Shown here piece by piece: positions 35,862-43,326 of a stretch of 64,000 nt of DNA. The translations under genes and the position numbers were made by a program. The DNA comes from Verrucomicrobiia bacterium DG1235 (GTDB taxonomy: Bacteria; Verrucomicrobiota; Verrucomicrobiia; Opitutales; Opitutaceae). The DNA is taken from assembly GCA_000155695.1 (NCBI GenBank), contig DS990592.1, positions 4,167,820 through 4,231,819 on the forward strand, given 5' to 3'. The notes beneath the pieces were generated by a model. It made no database searches. It saw nothing but the letters and a program-made list of their open reading frames with translations, and was not told where the DNA came from. Within the stretch, counting starts at the first letter, position 1; every line of letters starts with the position of its first letter.

Positions 35862-36299
35862 TTACTGCATTTCGGTTGCGAGGCGTCTGCTCAGGTCGGC
35901 GATCGAGGCGGCGAGTTTTGTTCCCATCGGCACGTTTCCGTCGTGTCCGGCGAGGTGGAGCTTGGTGGCTAGCGGCTTGAGTACGCCGATGGTGGCGAGG
36001 GCTTTTTCATTGCCTGCTGCTTTGATTTCGAGGGCTTCGAGCGTGGGCGTGAGGGCGACTTCGAGGTGATGGAACTCGACGTAAGCTGCGGCTGCGGCCG
36101 CTTTTTGTGACTCGTCGGCCAGCATGTTCAGGTGGACGAGGAGTTGGGATTTGTCGTAGTCGCTGATGTCCGCGTTTTCCCATGCTTGTATTTCGCGGGG
36201 AGCGGCGTGGACATCGTCGTAGGGGGATTCGGCGCAGCCGCCGAGCAATAGGGCGACGGTGGCTGTGGCGAGGAGTGAGAGGCGGGAAAGTCGATTCAT
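35862..36299 (-). CDS. Putative lipoprotein
   Basis: A 145-residue protein of unknown function. The signal ends in a lipobox, LLLGGC, so the cysteine near residue 22 should be lipidated. The mature part is alanine-rich and probably a helical bundle (EIQAWENADISDY, KAAAAAAYVEFHHLEVALTP). It follows the HisN-like gene by 13 bases on the same strand and converges with rny, 12 bases away. Confidence 0.72.
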   Translation of the reverse strand: MNRLSRLSLLATATVALLLGGCAESPYDDVHAAPREIQAWENADISDYDKSQLLVHLNMLADESQKAAAAAAYVEFHHLEVALTPTLEALEIKAAGNEKALATIGVLKPLATKLHLAGHDGNVPMGTKLAASIADLSRRLATEMQ

Positions 36300-36312
36300 C
36301 GTGTGGGCGCGT

Positions 36313-37077
36313 TTATTGGTTGAGTGTTTGAACTACGGATTCGTGCAGGTCTGAATTGCTGGCAATGCACGATTCTCCTTTGGCGGGGTTTCCGCCATGC
36401 CAATCGGTGATGACGGCGCCTGCTCCGCGCAACACGGGAACGAGCGCCATGATGTCCCAGGGGTTCATGATGGGATCGATCATGATATCGGCTTTTCCGG
36501 TGGCGACGAGGTAGTAGCCGAAGCAGTCGCCCCAGGTGCGGCAGAATTTCGTCTTTCCGAGCAGCTCGTCGAAGTTGGCTCCGTTTTGGTATTTGCCGAT
36601 GGCTTGCTGGTCGGTGGTGAGTAGGATGGCGTCGGAGAGCTGGATGCCTGTGCGGGCGGAGATGGGTTTGGAGTTGCAGAAGGCGCTTTGGTTGTCGCCG
36701 GAGAGGCGTTTGCGCATGACCGGATAATTAATGCAGCCGAAGAGGGGTTCGTCGTCTTTGAGCAGGGCGATCATGGTGCCGAAGAGAGGGCTGCCGGCGG
36801 TAAAGGTTTTGGTGCCGTCGATGGGGTCGACAACCCATTGGTAATCAGCTGATTCGTTTGTGTTGCCGAATTCTTCGCCCATGATGCCGTGCTCGGGGTA
36901 GAGGGTCTCGATGGCTCCGCGAATCATTTGTTCCGATTTGCGGTCGGCTGCTGTCACTGGCGTGTCGTCGCTTTTTGAGAGGACTTCTAGGTTTGGCGAA
37001 TCGAAGTACTCGAGGATGAGGCGTTCGGTTTCTTTGCAGAGCTTGCCGGTGAAGGCGTCGAATTCTTCGAATTGCAT
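36313..37077 (-). CDS. hisN: Inositol monophosphatase-family phosphatase, HisN-like
   Basis: A 254-residue metal-dependent sugar-phosphate phosphatase. The family motifs are visible: GIMGEEFG (about 65), WVVDPIDGTKTFTAG (about 80-94), and the C-terminal PWDIMAL (about 206). The DGTKTF pattern and length match the histidinol-phosphate phosphatase (HisN) branch better than SuhB, but no histidine gene lies nearby, so the substrate is provisional. It is divergent from the exonuclease gene. Confidence 0.82.
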   Translation of the reverse strand: MQFEEFDAFTGKLCKETERLILEYFDSPNLEVLSKSDDTPVTAADRKSEQMIRGAIETLYPEHGIMGEEFGNTNESADYQWVVDPIDGTKTFTAGSPLFGTMIALLKDDEPLFGCINYPVMRKRLSGDNQSAFCNSKPISARTGIQLSDAILLTTDQQAIGKYQNGANFDELLGKTKFCRTWGDCFGYYLVATGKADIMIDPIMNPWDIMALVPVLRGAGAVITDWHGGNPAKGESCIASNSDLHESVVQTLNQ

Positions 37078-37129
37078 AAGGGGCTTACTTTGCGGCGGGA
37101 GTCCTCAGTGTTAAACATAAAAAGTTTTC

Positions 37130-37142
37130 TAAGGATTCCTTA
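37130..37142. promoter_or_regulatory. Palindrome in the hisN/exonuclease divergent region
   Basis: TAAGGA-T-TCCTTA is a perfect 6-base inverted repeat with a one-base centre. It sits in the 115-base region between two divergent genes, 50 bases before the exonuclease start. A TATAAAAT sequence near 37169 could be its -10 element. An operator role is inferred only from symmetry and position. Confidence 0.3.
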
Positions 37143-37192
37143 AGAAATCTAGGCGGTTGCCAAGCCGTATAAAATCCCTTTCCTCTTCAATT

Positions 37193-37864
37193 ATGGATCC
37201 TTCTTGGGACGACTTGCCAATCCACGTCATCGATTTCGAAGGCGGCCCGCACTGCGGGATCGTGGAGTTTGGCGTTGTGACTTTGAAGGGGTCACGGATT
37301 GAGAATGTCTCGACCCGCCTCTGTCTCCCGAAGGCGTCGATCTCGCGTAAGGAGCAGGCGACGCATGGGATAAGCAACGAGGCCGTAAGTGGTTTGCTCC
37401 CGTTTGCTCAGGAGTGGGACCGCTTCGCCCATCTGCGCGAAACGGGTCCGCTAGCGGCCCATTTCGCTTCGGCGGAGAATTCGATGATCAAGGCTACGTT
37501 TCCTTATGCTCGGCGATCCGAAAACTGGATACAGCCAGGGACGAAGGGAACGGATTGGGGGCCTTGGATTGATACGGGGTACCTCTACCGCAACTACGGC
37601 GATGACGGTTCGACGCTCAAGCTGGAAGACTTGGTGATTCGTTGGGAGTTGCAGCATGAGCTCGACGAGCTAGCGGTGAAGTACTGTCCTGAAGGGCGTC
37701 GGCACTATCATTGCGCTCTTTATGATGCTCTAGCGAGCGCTCTTCTTTTACTGCTCTATTGCAGTGAGCTTCGGGAGGAGAAACCGACCTTGCCGCAGCT
37801 TTTGATCGAGAGCCAAGGAAGCGCTGCGAGCAAGCAAGCGGCGGAGCAGCAGCAGTTGTTTTAG
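37193..37864 (+). CDS. DnaQ-like 3'-5' exonuclease family protein
   Basis: A 223-residue DEDDh/DEDDy-fold exonuclease-like protein. The first motif is HVIDFEGG (Asp and Glu metal ligands, about residue 12). The third motif is in HYHCALYDALASALLL, with His and Asp, near residue 180. The second aspartate-containing motif is less clear (AAHFASAENSMIK). ATG 37193 is preferred over an upstream in-frame start at 37157. No polymerase domain is present, so it may be a proofreading-like or RNA-processing exonuclease. Confidence 0.72.
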   Translation: MDPSWDDLPIHVIDFEGGPHCGIVEFGVVTLKGSRIENVSTRLCLPKASISRKEQATHGISNEAVSGLLPFAQEWDRFAHLRETGPLAAHFASAENSMIKATFPYARRSENWIQPGTKGTDWGPWIDTGYLYRNYGDDGSTLKLEDLVIRWELQHELDELAVKYCPEGRRHYHCALYDALASALLLLLYCSELREEKPTLPQLLIESQGSAASKQAAEQQQLF

Positions 37865-37939
37865 GAAGCTGGGAAATACGGCTTTTTTGGAAGAGTGGGG
37901 TGGATCCATTTTTAGGTGGCCAAGGCTAGGTTCCGCGTG

Positions 37940-38824
37940 ATGATTCGCGTCATGAGCGGAGTCAGCTGTGTCTATCATGATCGGGCCCAATTGGGCGAAG
38001 GCGTATTTTGGAGCGAGCGGGAGCAGAAGGTCTATTGGGTCGATATCGAGGGTCATCGGGTTTGTCGTTTTGATCCGGATACAGGCGCGAATGTCTCGGT
38101 CGAAGTTGGCCAGCAAGTGGGGACGGTTGTCGAAAATAGGGATGGCGGACTCGTGGTGGCGCTAAAAGATGGCGTGTACGCTTTGGATTTCGATACTGGG
38201 ACGCTTACGAAGTGGTGTGATCCAATGGAGGGTGATCCGGACAATCGTCTCAACGATGGTAAGGCCGGTCCAGATGGACGTTTGTACGTGGGAGCTATGG
38301 GTCCGGGCGAACAGCAATGTCTGTATCGTATTGAAAAGAATACTACAGATTTTTCGGTGATTGAAAAAGGGGTCACGATTTCGAATGGTCTAGTGTGGAG
38401 CCTCGACCGTGAGACATTCTACTACATCGATAGTCCACAGCGTGTGGTGTGGGCTTATGATTTTGATATTGAAACTGGTTCGATTTCTAATCGTAGAGTG
38501 GTTGTCGACGTGACGGGCGCGAATTGCGTTCCGGATGGTATGACGATTGACTCCGAAGGGAAGCTTTGGGTCGCTTTTTGGGAGGGCTGGGGGGTGCGTC
38601 GCTACGATCCGGATACAGGTACGCTTTTGCAGGAGATCAAGCTTCCGGTCGCTCGAGTTACGACATGCGCATTTGGTGGCAAGGAATTGGATACGCTCTA
38701 TATCACGACCGCCAGCGTAGGCTTCGAGGAATCTGACTGGGAGCGAGAGCCGCAGGCGGGCGGTCTCTTTGCGGTGAAGCTAGACGTGAAGGGGATTCCG
38801 AGTTTTGCGTTTGAGCGGAAGTGA
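37940..38824 (+). CDS. SMP-30/gluconolactonase-family protein
   Basis: A 294-residue six-bladed beta-propeller hydrolase, probably a calcium- or zinc-dependent sugar lactonase. Family residues are in LGEGVFW (metal-ligand glutamate near residue 23), RLNDGKAGPDGRLYVG (about 103-118), ISNGLVWSLD, and PDGMTIDSEGKLWVAFW with the active-site aspartate. An alternative ATG at 37952 and a GTG at 37916 exist; none has a good ribosome-binding site. It stands alone, 60 bases before the integrase gene. Confidence 0.87.
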   Translation: MIRVMSGVSCVYHDRAQLGEGVFWSEREQKVYWVDIEGHRVCRFDPDTGANVSVEVGQQVGTVVENRDGGLVVALKDGVYALDFDTGTLTKWCDPMEGDPDNRLNDGKAGPDGRLYVGAMGPGEQQCLYRIEKNTTDFSVIEKGVTISNGLVWSLDRETFYYIDSPQRVVWAYDFDIETGSISNRRVVVDVTGANCVPDGMTIDSEGKLWVAFWEGWGVRRYDPDTGTLLQEIKLPVARVTTCAFGGKELDTLYITTASVGFEESDWEREPQAGGLFAVKLDVKGIPSFAFERK

Positions 38825-38884
38825 GTCTCGATTGGCATTGATAGGGCTTGATCGCTTCTGGGCGCGTTTCGTGGCATGGGGGCT

Positions 38885-40153
38885 ATGGTTGAAATTCCCT
38901 ATCTTATAGAAAATCGGTTTAAGGCAGCCTTGCTAAAGGCCTTGGTTCCCGCTTATCAGCGCAGTCACTACTTGCGGTGGTTGCGTTTCTTTTTGGAGTA
39001 TTGCGAGCAGTATCAATTGGACGCCGTGGAAGAGAGCAGCCTAGAAGCGTTCGGGAGAATGCTTTTGAAAAAGGGGCAGGGGCCGTTTCAGCGTAGGCAA
39101 GCGGAGAGGGCGGTGCGTTTGTATCTTGAATGTTTGGATACGGAGGAAGAGCTCGAGCTTTGGGATCGCGAAGAGGCTGAGGCGATAGGGGCCGAGTGGG
39201 ATGTTGTGGTTCGGAAGCTCTGCGAATGTATCCAGACGCGTCAGTACTCGACGAATACGTTGAGGACATATGTCATGTGGGTGCGGCGGTTTCAGGATTA
39301 CTTGAAAGGAAAGGCGGTCGTTGCGGTGGATGCTGAGAATGCGGCGAGCTTTTTCACCTATCTCGCCTGCGAGAAGCGAGTGGTGGCTTCGACTCAAAAT
39401 CAGGCGTTTAGCGCTTTGCTGTTTTTGTTTCGGCACGTATTGAAGCGAAGGTTCGAGGGGTTCGAGGGGGTTGTTCGGGCGAGGCGTACGAAGTATATTC
39501 CTGTGGTCTTATCGCGGGCGGAGGTGGATGCAGTTTTCGAGCAGTTGACGCATCCTTTCGATCTTGCCACGAGGCTGATGTACGGATGCGGCTTGAGGTT
39601 GTTTGAGGTGGTGAATGTGCGCGTAGGGAGCCTGAATTTCGGGGCGGGGATTCTGACTGTGCATGACGGGAAGGGGCGAAAGGATAGGACGGTGCCGCTT
39701 CCGCGCTGCTTGATGCAGGATCTCGAGCGTCAGGTAAGGAGAGTTCGGATACAATTGGGAAGGGATATCGAAGGAGGATTCGACGGGGTTTTCATGCCGG
39801 GTTCGATGGACAGAAAGGGCGGAAGTTTGGCGAAGGAGCTACCGTGGCAGTGGCTATTTCCCTATCGGAAGCTGACCTTGGTGAGAGGAACGGAAGAGCG
39901 GCGGCGCTACCATGCGCATGAAAAGAAGCTTGGTGCCGCTATTCGGGAGGCGGCGCGGCGGGTGGGGCTAGCGAAGCGGGTGACCGCGCACACGTTTCGG
40001 CATAGTTTCGCGAGTCACTTGCTGGAGGCGAACTACGATATTCGGACCATCCAGGAGCTGCTTGGTCACAGTTCTTTGGAAACGACGATGATCTATACGC
40101 ATACGGTGCGCAGCCTAACGATCAAGGAGGCTGAGAGTCCGTTGGATTTCTAG
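38885..40153 (+). CDS. Integron-type tyrosine recombinase with N-terminal extension
   Basis: A 422-residue tyrosine recombinase. The catalytic set is complete: Arg in GCGLRLFEV (about 235), Lys in [32 protein letters not shown] (about 370), LLGH and the nucleophile in TMIYTH (about 402). Between patches II and III is an extra segment with ELPWQWLFP, and the protein ends ESPLDF; both resemble IntI integrases. About 85 residues longer than a usual IntI at the N-terminus, it appears to have two successive core-binding-like helical domains (about 8-80 and 105-195). ATG 38876 is also possible; GGGGG precedes ATG 38885. No attC or attI site was recognised nearby. Confidence 0.88.
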   Translation: MVEIPYLIENRFKAALLKALVPAYQRSHYLRWLRFFLEYCEQYQLDAVEESSLEAFGRMLLKKGQGPFQRRQAERAVRLYLECLDTEEELELWDREEAEAIGAEWDVVVRKLCECIQTRQYSTNTLRTYVMWVRRFQDYLKGKAVVAVDAENAASFFTYLACEKRVVASTQNQAFSALLFLFRHVLKRRFEGFEGVVRARRTKYIPVVLSRAEVDAVFEQLTHPFDLATRLMYGCGLRLFEVVNVRVGSLNFGAGILTVHDGKGRKDRTVPLPRCLMQDLERQVRRVRIQLGRDIEGGFDGVFMPGSMDRKGGSLAKELPWQWLFPYRKLTLVRGTEERRRYHAHEKKLGAAIREAARRVGLAKRVTAHTFRHSFASHLLEANYDIRTIQELLGHSSLETTMIYTHTVRSLTIKEAESPLDF

Positions 40154-40164
40154 TCTTTTTCTCC

Positions 40165-40626
40165 CTAGATTTTAAGAGTCATAAAAATACTGTTTGGATC
40201 GTCGCGGTAGTTGGCGAAAGGGGAGCATTCCGTGAATCCGAATTTTAGATACAGTTTTCTGGCAGGCTCGAAGAAGGGCATTGAGCCCGTTTCTAGGCTG
40301 AGGCGATCGAGTTCGTTTTTGCGAGCTTGGTCGATGATGTGTTGGAGGAGTGTGGACGCGATGCCTTGACCACGCCGGCGGGGGTCGGAGCGCATGGATT
40401 TGATTTCGCCGTGGCGGGAGTCGAGCGTTTTGAGAGCTCCGCATCCGATGAGCTCGCCTTGGTCCCATGCAGTATAGAAGGTGACATCCGGTTGGCGGAG
40501 GGAGTCGAGGTCGAGGGCGTGCTTGCTCTCGGGTGGGGAGACGGAGCGCATGTCTTCCAGGTGTTCCTCGAGGAACGTGGCGATCGCCGGGTGCGAAAGG
40601 TCGTCGAGTTGGATGAGCATAGGCAT
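40165..40626 (-). CDS. GNAT-family N-acetyltransferase
   Basis: A 153-residue acetyl-CoA-dependent acyltransferase. The pyrophosphate-binding loop RRRGQGIASTLLQHI is near residue 83, preceded by GEIKSMRS and followed by SLETGSMPFFEPARKLYLKFGF. The pattern is close to small amino-group acetyltransferases of the PanZ/YjdJ-like type. It converges on the integrase with only 11 bases between stops. Acetyltransferases are common integron cassettes, but no attC flanks this one. The target is unknown. Confidence 0.88.
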   Translation of the reverse strand: MPMLIQLDDLSHPAIATFLEEHLEDMRSVSPPESKHALDLDSLRQPDVTFYTAWDQGELIGCGALKTLDSRHGEIKSMRSDPRRRGQGIASTLLQHIIDQARKNELDRLSLETGSMPFFEPARKLYLKFGFTECSPFANYRDDPNSIFMTLKI

Positions 40627-40712
40627 TAAAATTATTTCTTGAAAGTAGTGAGGCGAGCTTTTTTAGGCGACGGAAAGCGTTTTGGTTTGCGGAAAACTCT
40701 GGTTTTTGGTGG

Positions 40713-42869
40713 GTGATTGGGGTGAGCTGTTACTCTCTTTTCTTTCGGGGCGCGATTGTCGTTCGCGTGTGGCTATTGGTGTCGATGTGTATTTGTTTAG
40801 CTGGGTCATTTGGAGTGTATTCGACCTTCGGGGATACGAGCAAATTAAGCGAAGAGGAACGAGGTCGCGGACGTTTGGTGGAACTGCGAGCTGAGATCGC
40901 GCGGCACGACGATTTGTATTACCGGAAAGCGGCACCTGAAATTAGCGATGCAGATTATGATGCACTGAAACGCGAGCTTCATCGATTGGAGGAACTGTAT
41001 CCAGATTTACAGGATGGGTTGCTCATCGTGGATGAAATCGGGGATGATCGTTCGGGTGTGCGAGGGGAGTTTCGTCATTTTGCGCCGATGTTGAGTTTGG
41101 AGAAAGCGTACACTGAGGAAGCGTTGCTTTCCTTTTACGATCGAGTTTTGAGTCAGTTGACATTTGAGGAGCTGGATTGTTTGGTAGAGCCGAAGGTGGA
41201 TGGGATGGCGATTAGCGTCTTGTATGAACGGGGGGAGTTTGTCAGGGCGGTGTCGCGGGGGAATGGGCGGGTGGGAGAAGATGTTTCTGAAAATGTGTTG
41301 AGGATTGAGGGATTACCGCGTCGACTGGAGACGGAGTCACCACCTGAACGAGTGGAGTTGAGGGGCGAGGTTTATGTGAGCTTTGAGGGATTTCGACGCT
41401 TGAATGAAGCTCGGGTAGCGGCTGGTGAGGAGCCTTTTGCGCATCCGCGCAGTTTGGCTGCTGGTTCGTTGAAGCTTGACGATCCGGAGGTGGTTTCTGA
41501 ACGGTCGCTTTCTATCGTGTTTTTTGGATACGGAGCTTTCGAACCGGTGGAAGAGGCTCCGGAGACGCAGAGCGGTTTTTACGGGTTGGCTCAATCTTGG
41601 GGGATACCGGTTTTGGAGGAATTGAGAAAGACTCGCGGGACTGAGGCGTTGCTAGCTGCGGTTCGAGAAATGGAGGAGCGTCGAGTGTTGTATCCATTTC
41701 CTATGGACGGGGCGGTTGTGAAAATCGATCGGGCGGATGTTCAAAGGGAGTTAGGTTTAGGTACATCGGCTCCGCGTTGGGCGATGGCTTATAAGTTTGC
41801 CGAGAAGCGAGTGGAGACGCGTTTGTTGGGAATAAGGATTCAAGTCGGTCGGACTGGTCTGCTGACTCCGGTAGCGGAGTTGGAGGAGATAAGGCTTGGC
41901 GGAAGCTCTATTCGGCGGGCGAGCTTGCACAATGGTGGCGTGATAGAGCGGATGGATCTACGGATAGGCGATGTCGTCTATTTGGAGAGGGCGGGTGAAG
42001 TGATTCCGAACGTGGTGGGGGTGAATCTTGCGAAACGGAAGTCAAGTTCTACCAAATATGTTTTTCCAGATTTGTGCCCGTCGTGTGGATACGCTGCGGA
42101 ACTAGATGAGGGAAGAGTGGAGAGGTATTGCCGGAGCTCGACTTGTCCTGCTCAGGCGCAGAGAAAAATCGAGCACTTCGCTTCTAGTCGGGCAGTTGGA
42201 ATAGAGGGCATCGGGCCAGCGAAAATTGCCGATTTGATGGATGCTGGACTGGTGGAGACTGTAGCGGACCTGTATTTGCTTGAGGTTCCGGATTTGGTGC
42301 AAGCGGGGGTGGGGTCAGAAGCGGTTGCCCGAAAATTGGTGAGTGAGATTTCAGGGAGTAGGGCAGCTTCTTTGTGGAGGGTATTGTTTGGTCTCGGGAT
42401 TCCGGAAGTGGGGGTGTCGCGTTCGAAGAAGTTGGCTGCGGCCTACGGAGATTTGGCCGCATTTGCTCGGGCCAGCGCTTTGGATTTCTCTCCAGGTGGT
42501 AGGGCTGCGGAGGTCGGATTCGGTCCGGTAGCGAGGGAAGCGGTGCTTGCGTATTTGTCGCTTGACGAGAATCGAGAGCTGATTGGGAGGCTTGTTGAGT
42601 TAGGATTGGGGGCGCGTAGCGAAGTGATGGATACTAGAAGCGAAGTGGCAGGCACGATTTTTGTCTTTACAGGCGCGCTAGAGGGATTGAGCAGGAAAGA
42701 GGCGATGGCGTTGGTCGAGGCGGCGGGAGCGGAGACTCGTTCGGCGGTGAGTAGCGCTTGTGACTTTCTTGTGGTTGGGAAGGAGCCCGGCGCGAAATTG
42801 CAGAAGGCTCGGGAGTTGGGTGTGGAGGTGATCGGCTTGGAAAAGTTTCGGCGCCTGCTCGGACTGTGA
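40713..42869 (+). CDS. ligA: NAD-dependent DNA ligase with hydrophobic N-terminus
   Basis: Seals nicks using NAD+. The 718-residue product has domain Ia (ARHDDLYYRKAAPEISDADYD), the adenylated lysine in EPKVDGMAI (about 160), OB fold (about 375-455), a four-cysteine zinc finger (CPSCG...CRSSTCPAQ), helix-hairpin-helix repeats and a C-terminal BRCT domain (about 645-718). From the GTG at 40713 the first 35 residues are hydrophobic (VWLLVSMCICLAGSFGVY), resembling a signal or anchor and unusual for LigA. A GTG at 40815 would remove it and begin just before the conserved domain. The choice cannot be settled from sequence alone. Confidence 0.93.
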   Translation: MIGVSCYSLFFRGAIVVRVWLLVSMCICLAGSFGVYSTFGDTSKLSEEERGRGRLVELRAEIARHDDLYYRKAAPEISDADYDALKRELHRLEELYPDLQDGLLIVDEIGDDRSGVRGEFRHFAPMLSLEKAYTEEALLSFYDRVLSQLTFEELDCLVEPKVDGMAISVLYERGEFVRAVSRGNGRVGEDVSENVLRIEGLPRRLETESPPERVELRGEVYVSFEGFRRLNEARVAAGEEPFAHPRSLAAGSLKLDDPEVVSERSLSIVFFGYGAFEPVEEAPETQSGFYGLAQSWGIPVLEELRKTRGTEALLAAVREMEERRVLYPFPMDGAVVKIDRADVQRELGLGTSAPRWAMAYKFAEKRVETRLLGIRIQVGRTGLLTPVAELEEIRLGGSSIRRASLHNGGVIERMDLRIGDVVYLERAGEVIPNVVGVNLAKRKSSSTKYVFPDLCPSCGYAAELDEGRVERYCRSSTCPAQAQRKIEHFASSRAVGIEGIGPAKIADLMDAGLVETVADLYLLEVPDLVQAGVGSEAVARKLVSEISGSRAASLWRVLFGLGIPEVGVSRSKKLAAAYGDLAAFARASALDFSPGGRAAEVGFGPVAREAVLAYLSLDENRELIGRLVELGLGARSEVMDTRSEVAGTIFVFTGALEGLSRKEAMALVEAAGAETRSAVSSACDFLVVGKEPGAKLQKARELGVEVIGLEKFRRLLGL

Positions 42870-42881
42870 AGTTTTGATGCC

Positions 42882-42902
42882 TCAGGGGATGCCCTGATTA
42901 TT
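42882..42902 (+). terminator. Intrinsic terminator after ligA
   Basis: TCAGGG (42882-42887) pairs with CCCTGA (42892-42897) around GATG, 12 bases beyond the ligA stop, followed by a short AT-rich TTATT tail. The stem is short and the T-tract weak. Confidence 0.5.
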
Positions 42903-43326
42903 ATCAAGCCACCTAATGTGAGTTATAAAAAAATAAAGGGCATTGAGTATCAGGCATTTAAAGATAGATCTGTAATTAATTGGCGATCCTCCCTAGTTTT
43001 GAGGCTGTTTTTATGGGAATGATTACAGTATCTTACCTTGCCTGAACGAGGAGCATTACTAGATCGGTGGGTGTCGTTAAGCCAGACTTCGCTTGTCCTT
43101 GGTCGAGCTGGTCGGCGTAGCGTTCCCACTGTTTCTTGCTGTAACCTTAGAATGGATACGATAGCTTTCTTAATTGTCGAAGGTCGCCGTTTGGGCGTGT
43201 TTTCGGGATTTTGAAAGATGTGTGTTTTTCTTATGGTATCGGCGAAGATTCCACACCTCTAGCCCCTCCTGTTTCTTCTGATCTTTTGAGCGCCTTGTGC
43301 GTTTCGAACACCTATCTGCTTATACT
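42903..43326 (+). other. Long nrdJ leader/intergenic region
   Basis: This stretch of over 400 bases lacks an obvious intact gene. A possible promoter is TTGAAA (43211-43216) with TGGTAT 17 bases later (43234-43239). On the minus strand a stop-free stretch of about 37 codons runs from about 43149 to 43037 (begins GYSKKQWERYADQLDQG), which may be a gene remnant but could be chance. A cobalamin riboswitch would make sense before a B12-dependent enzyme, but I cannot find its core. An in-frame GTG at 43297 would extend nrdJ by ten residues. Confidence 0.35.

Noticed and set aside
38825-40720. attI/attC sites around the integrase
   Set aside because: No paired RYYYAAC/GTTRRRY cores with an imperfect inverted repeat were found in the short gaps on either side.
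43081-43145. Possible cobalamin riboswitch before nrdJ (CCCACTGT near 43125)
   Set aside because: Only a short B12-box-like word is present; the GGGAA and CGGTG core elements and the expected order are absent.
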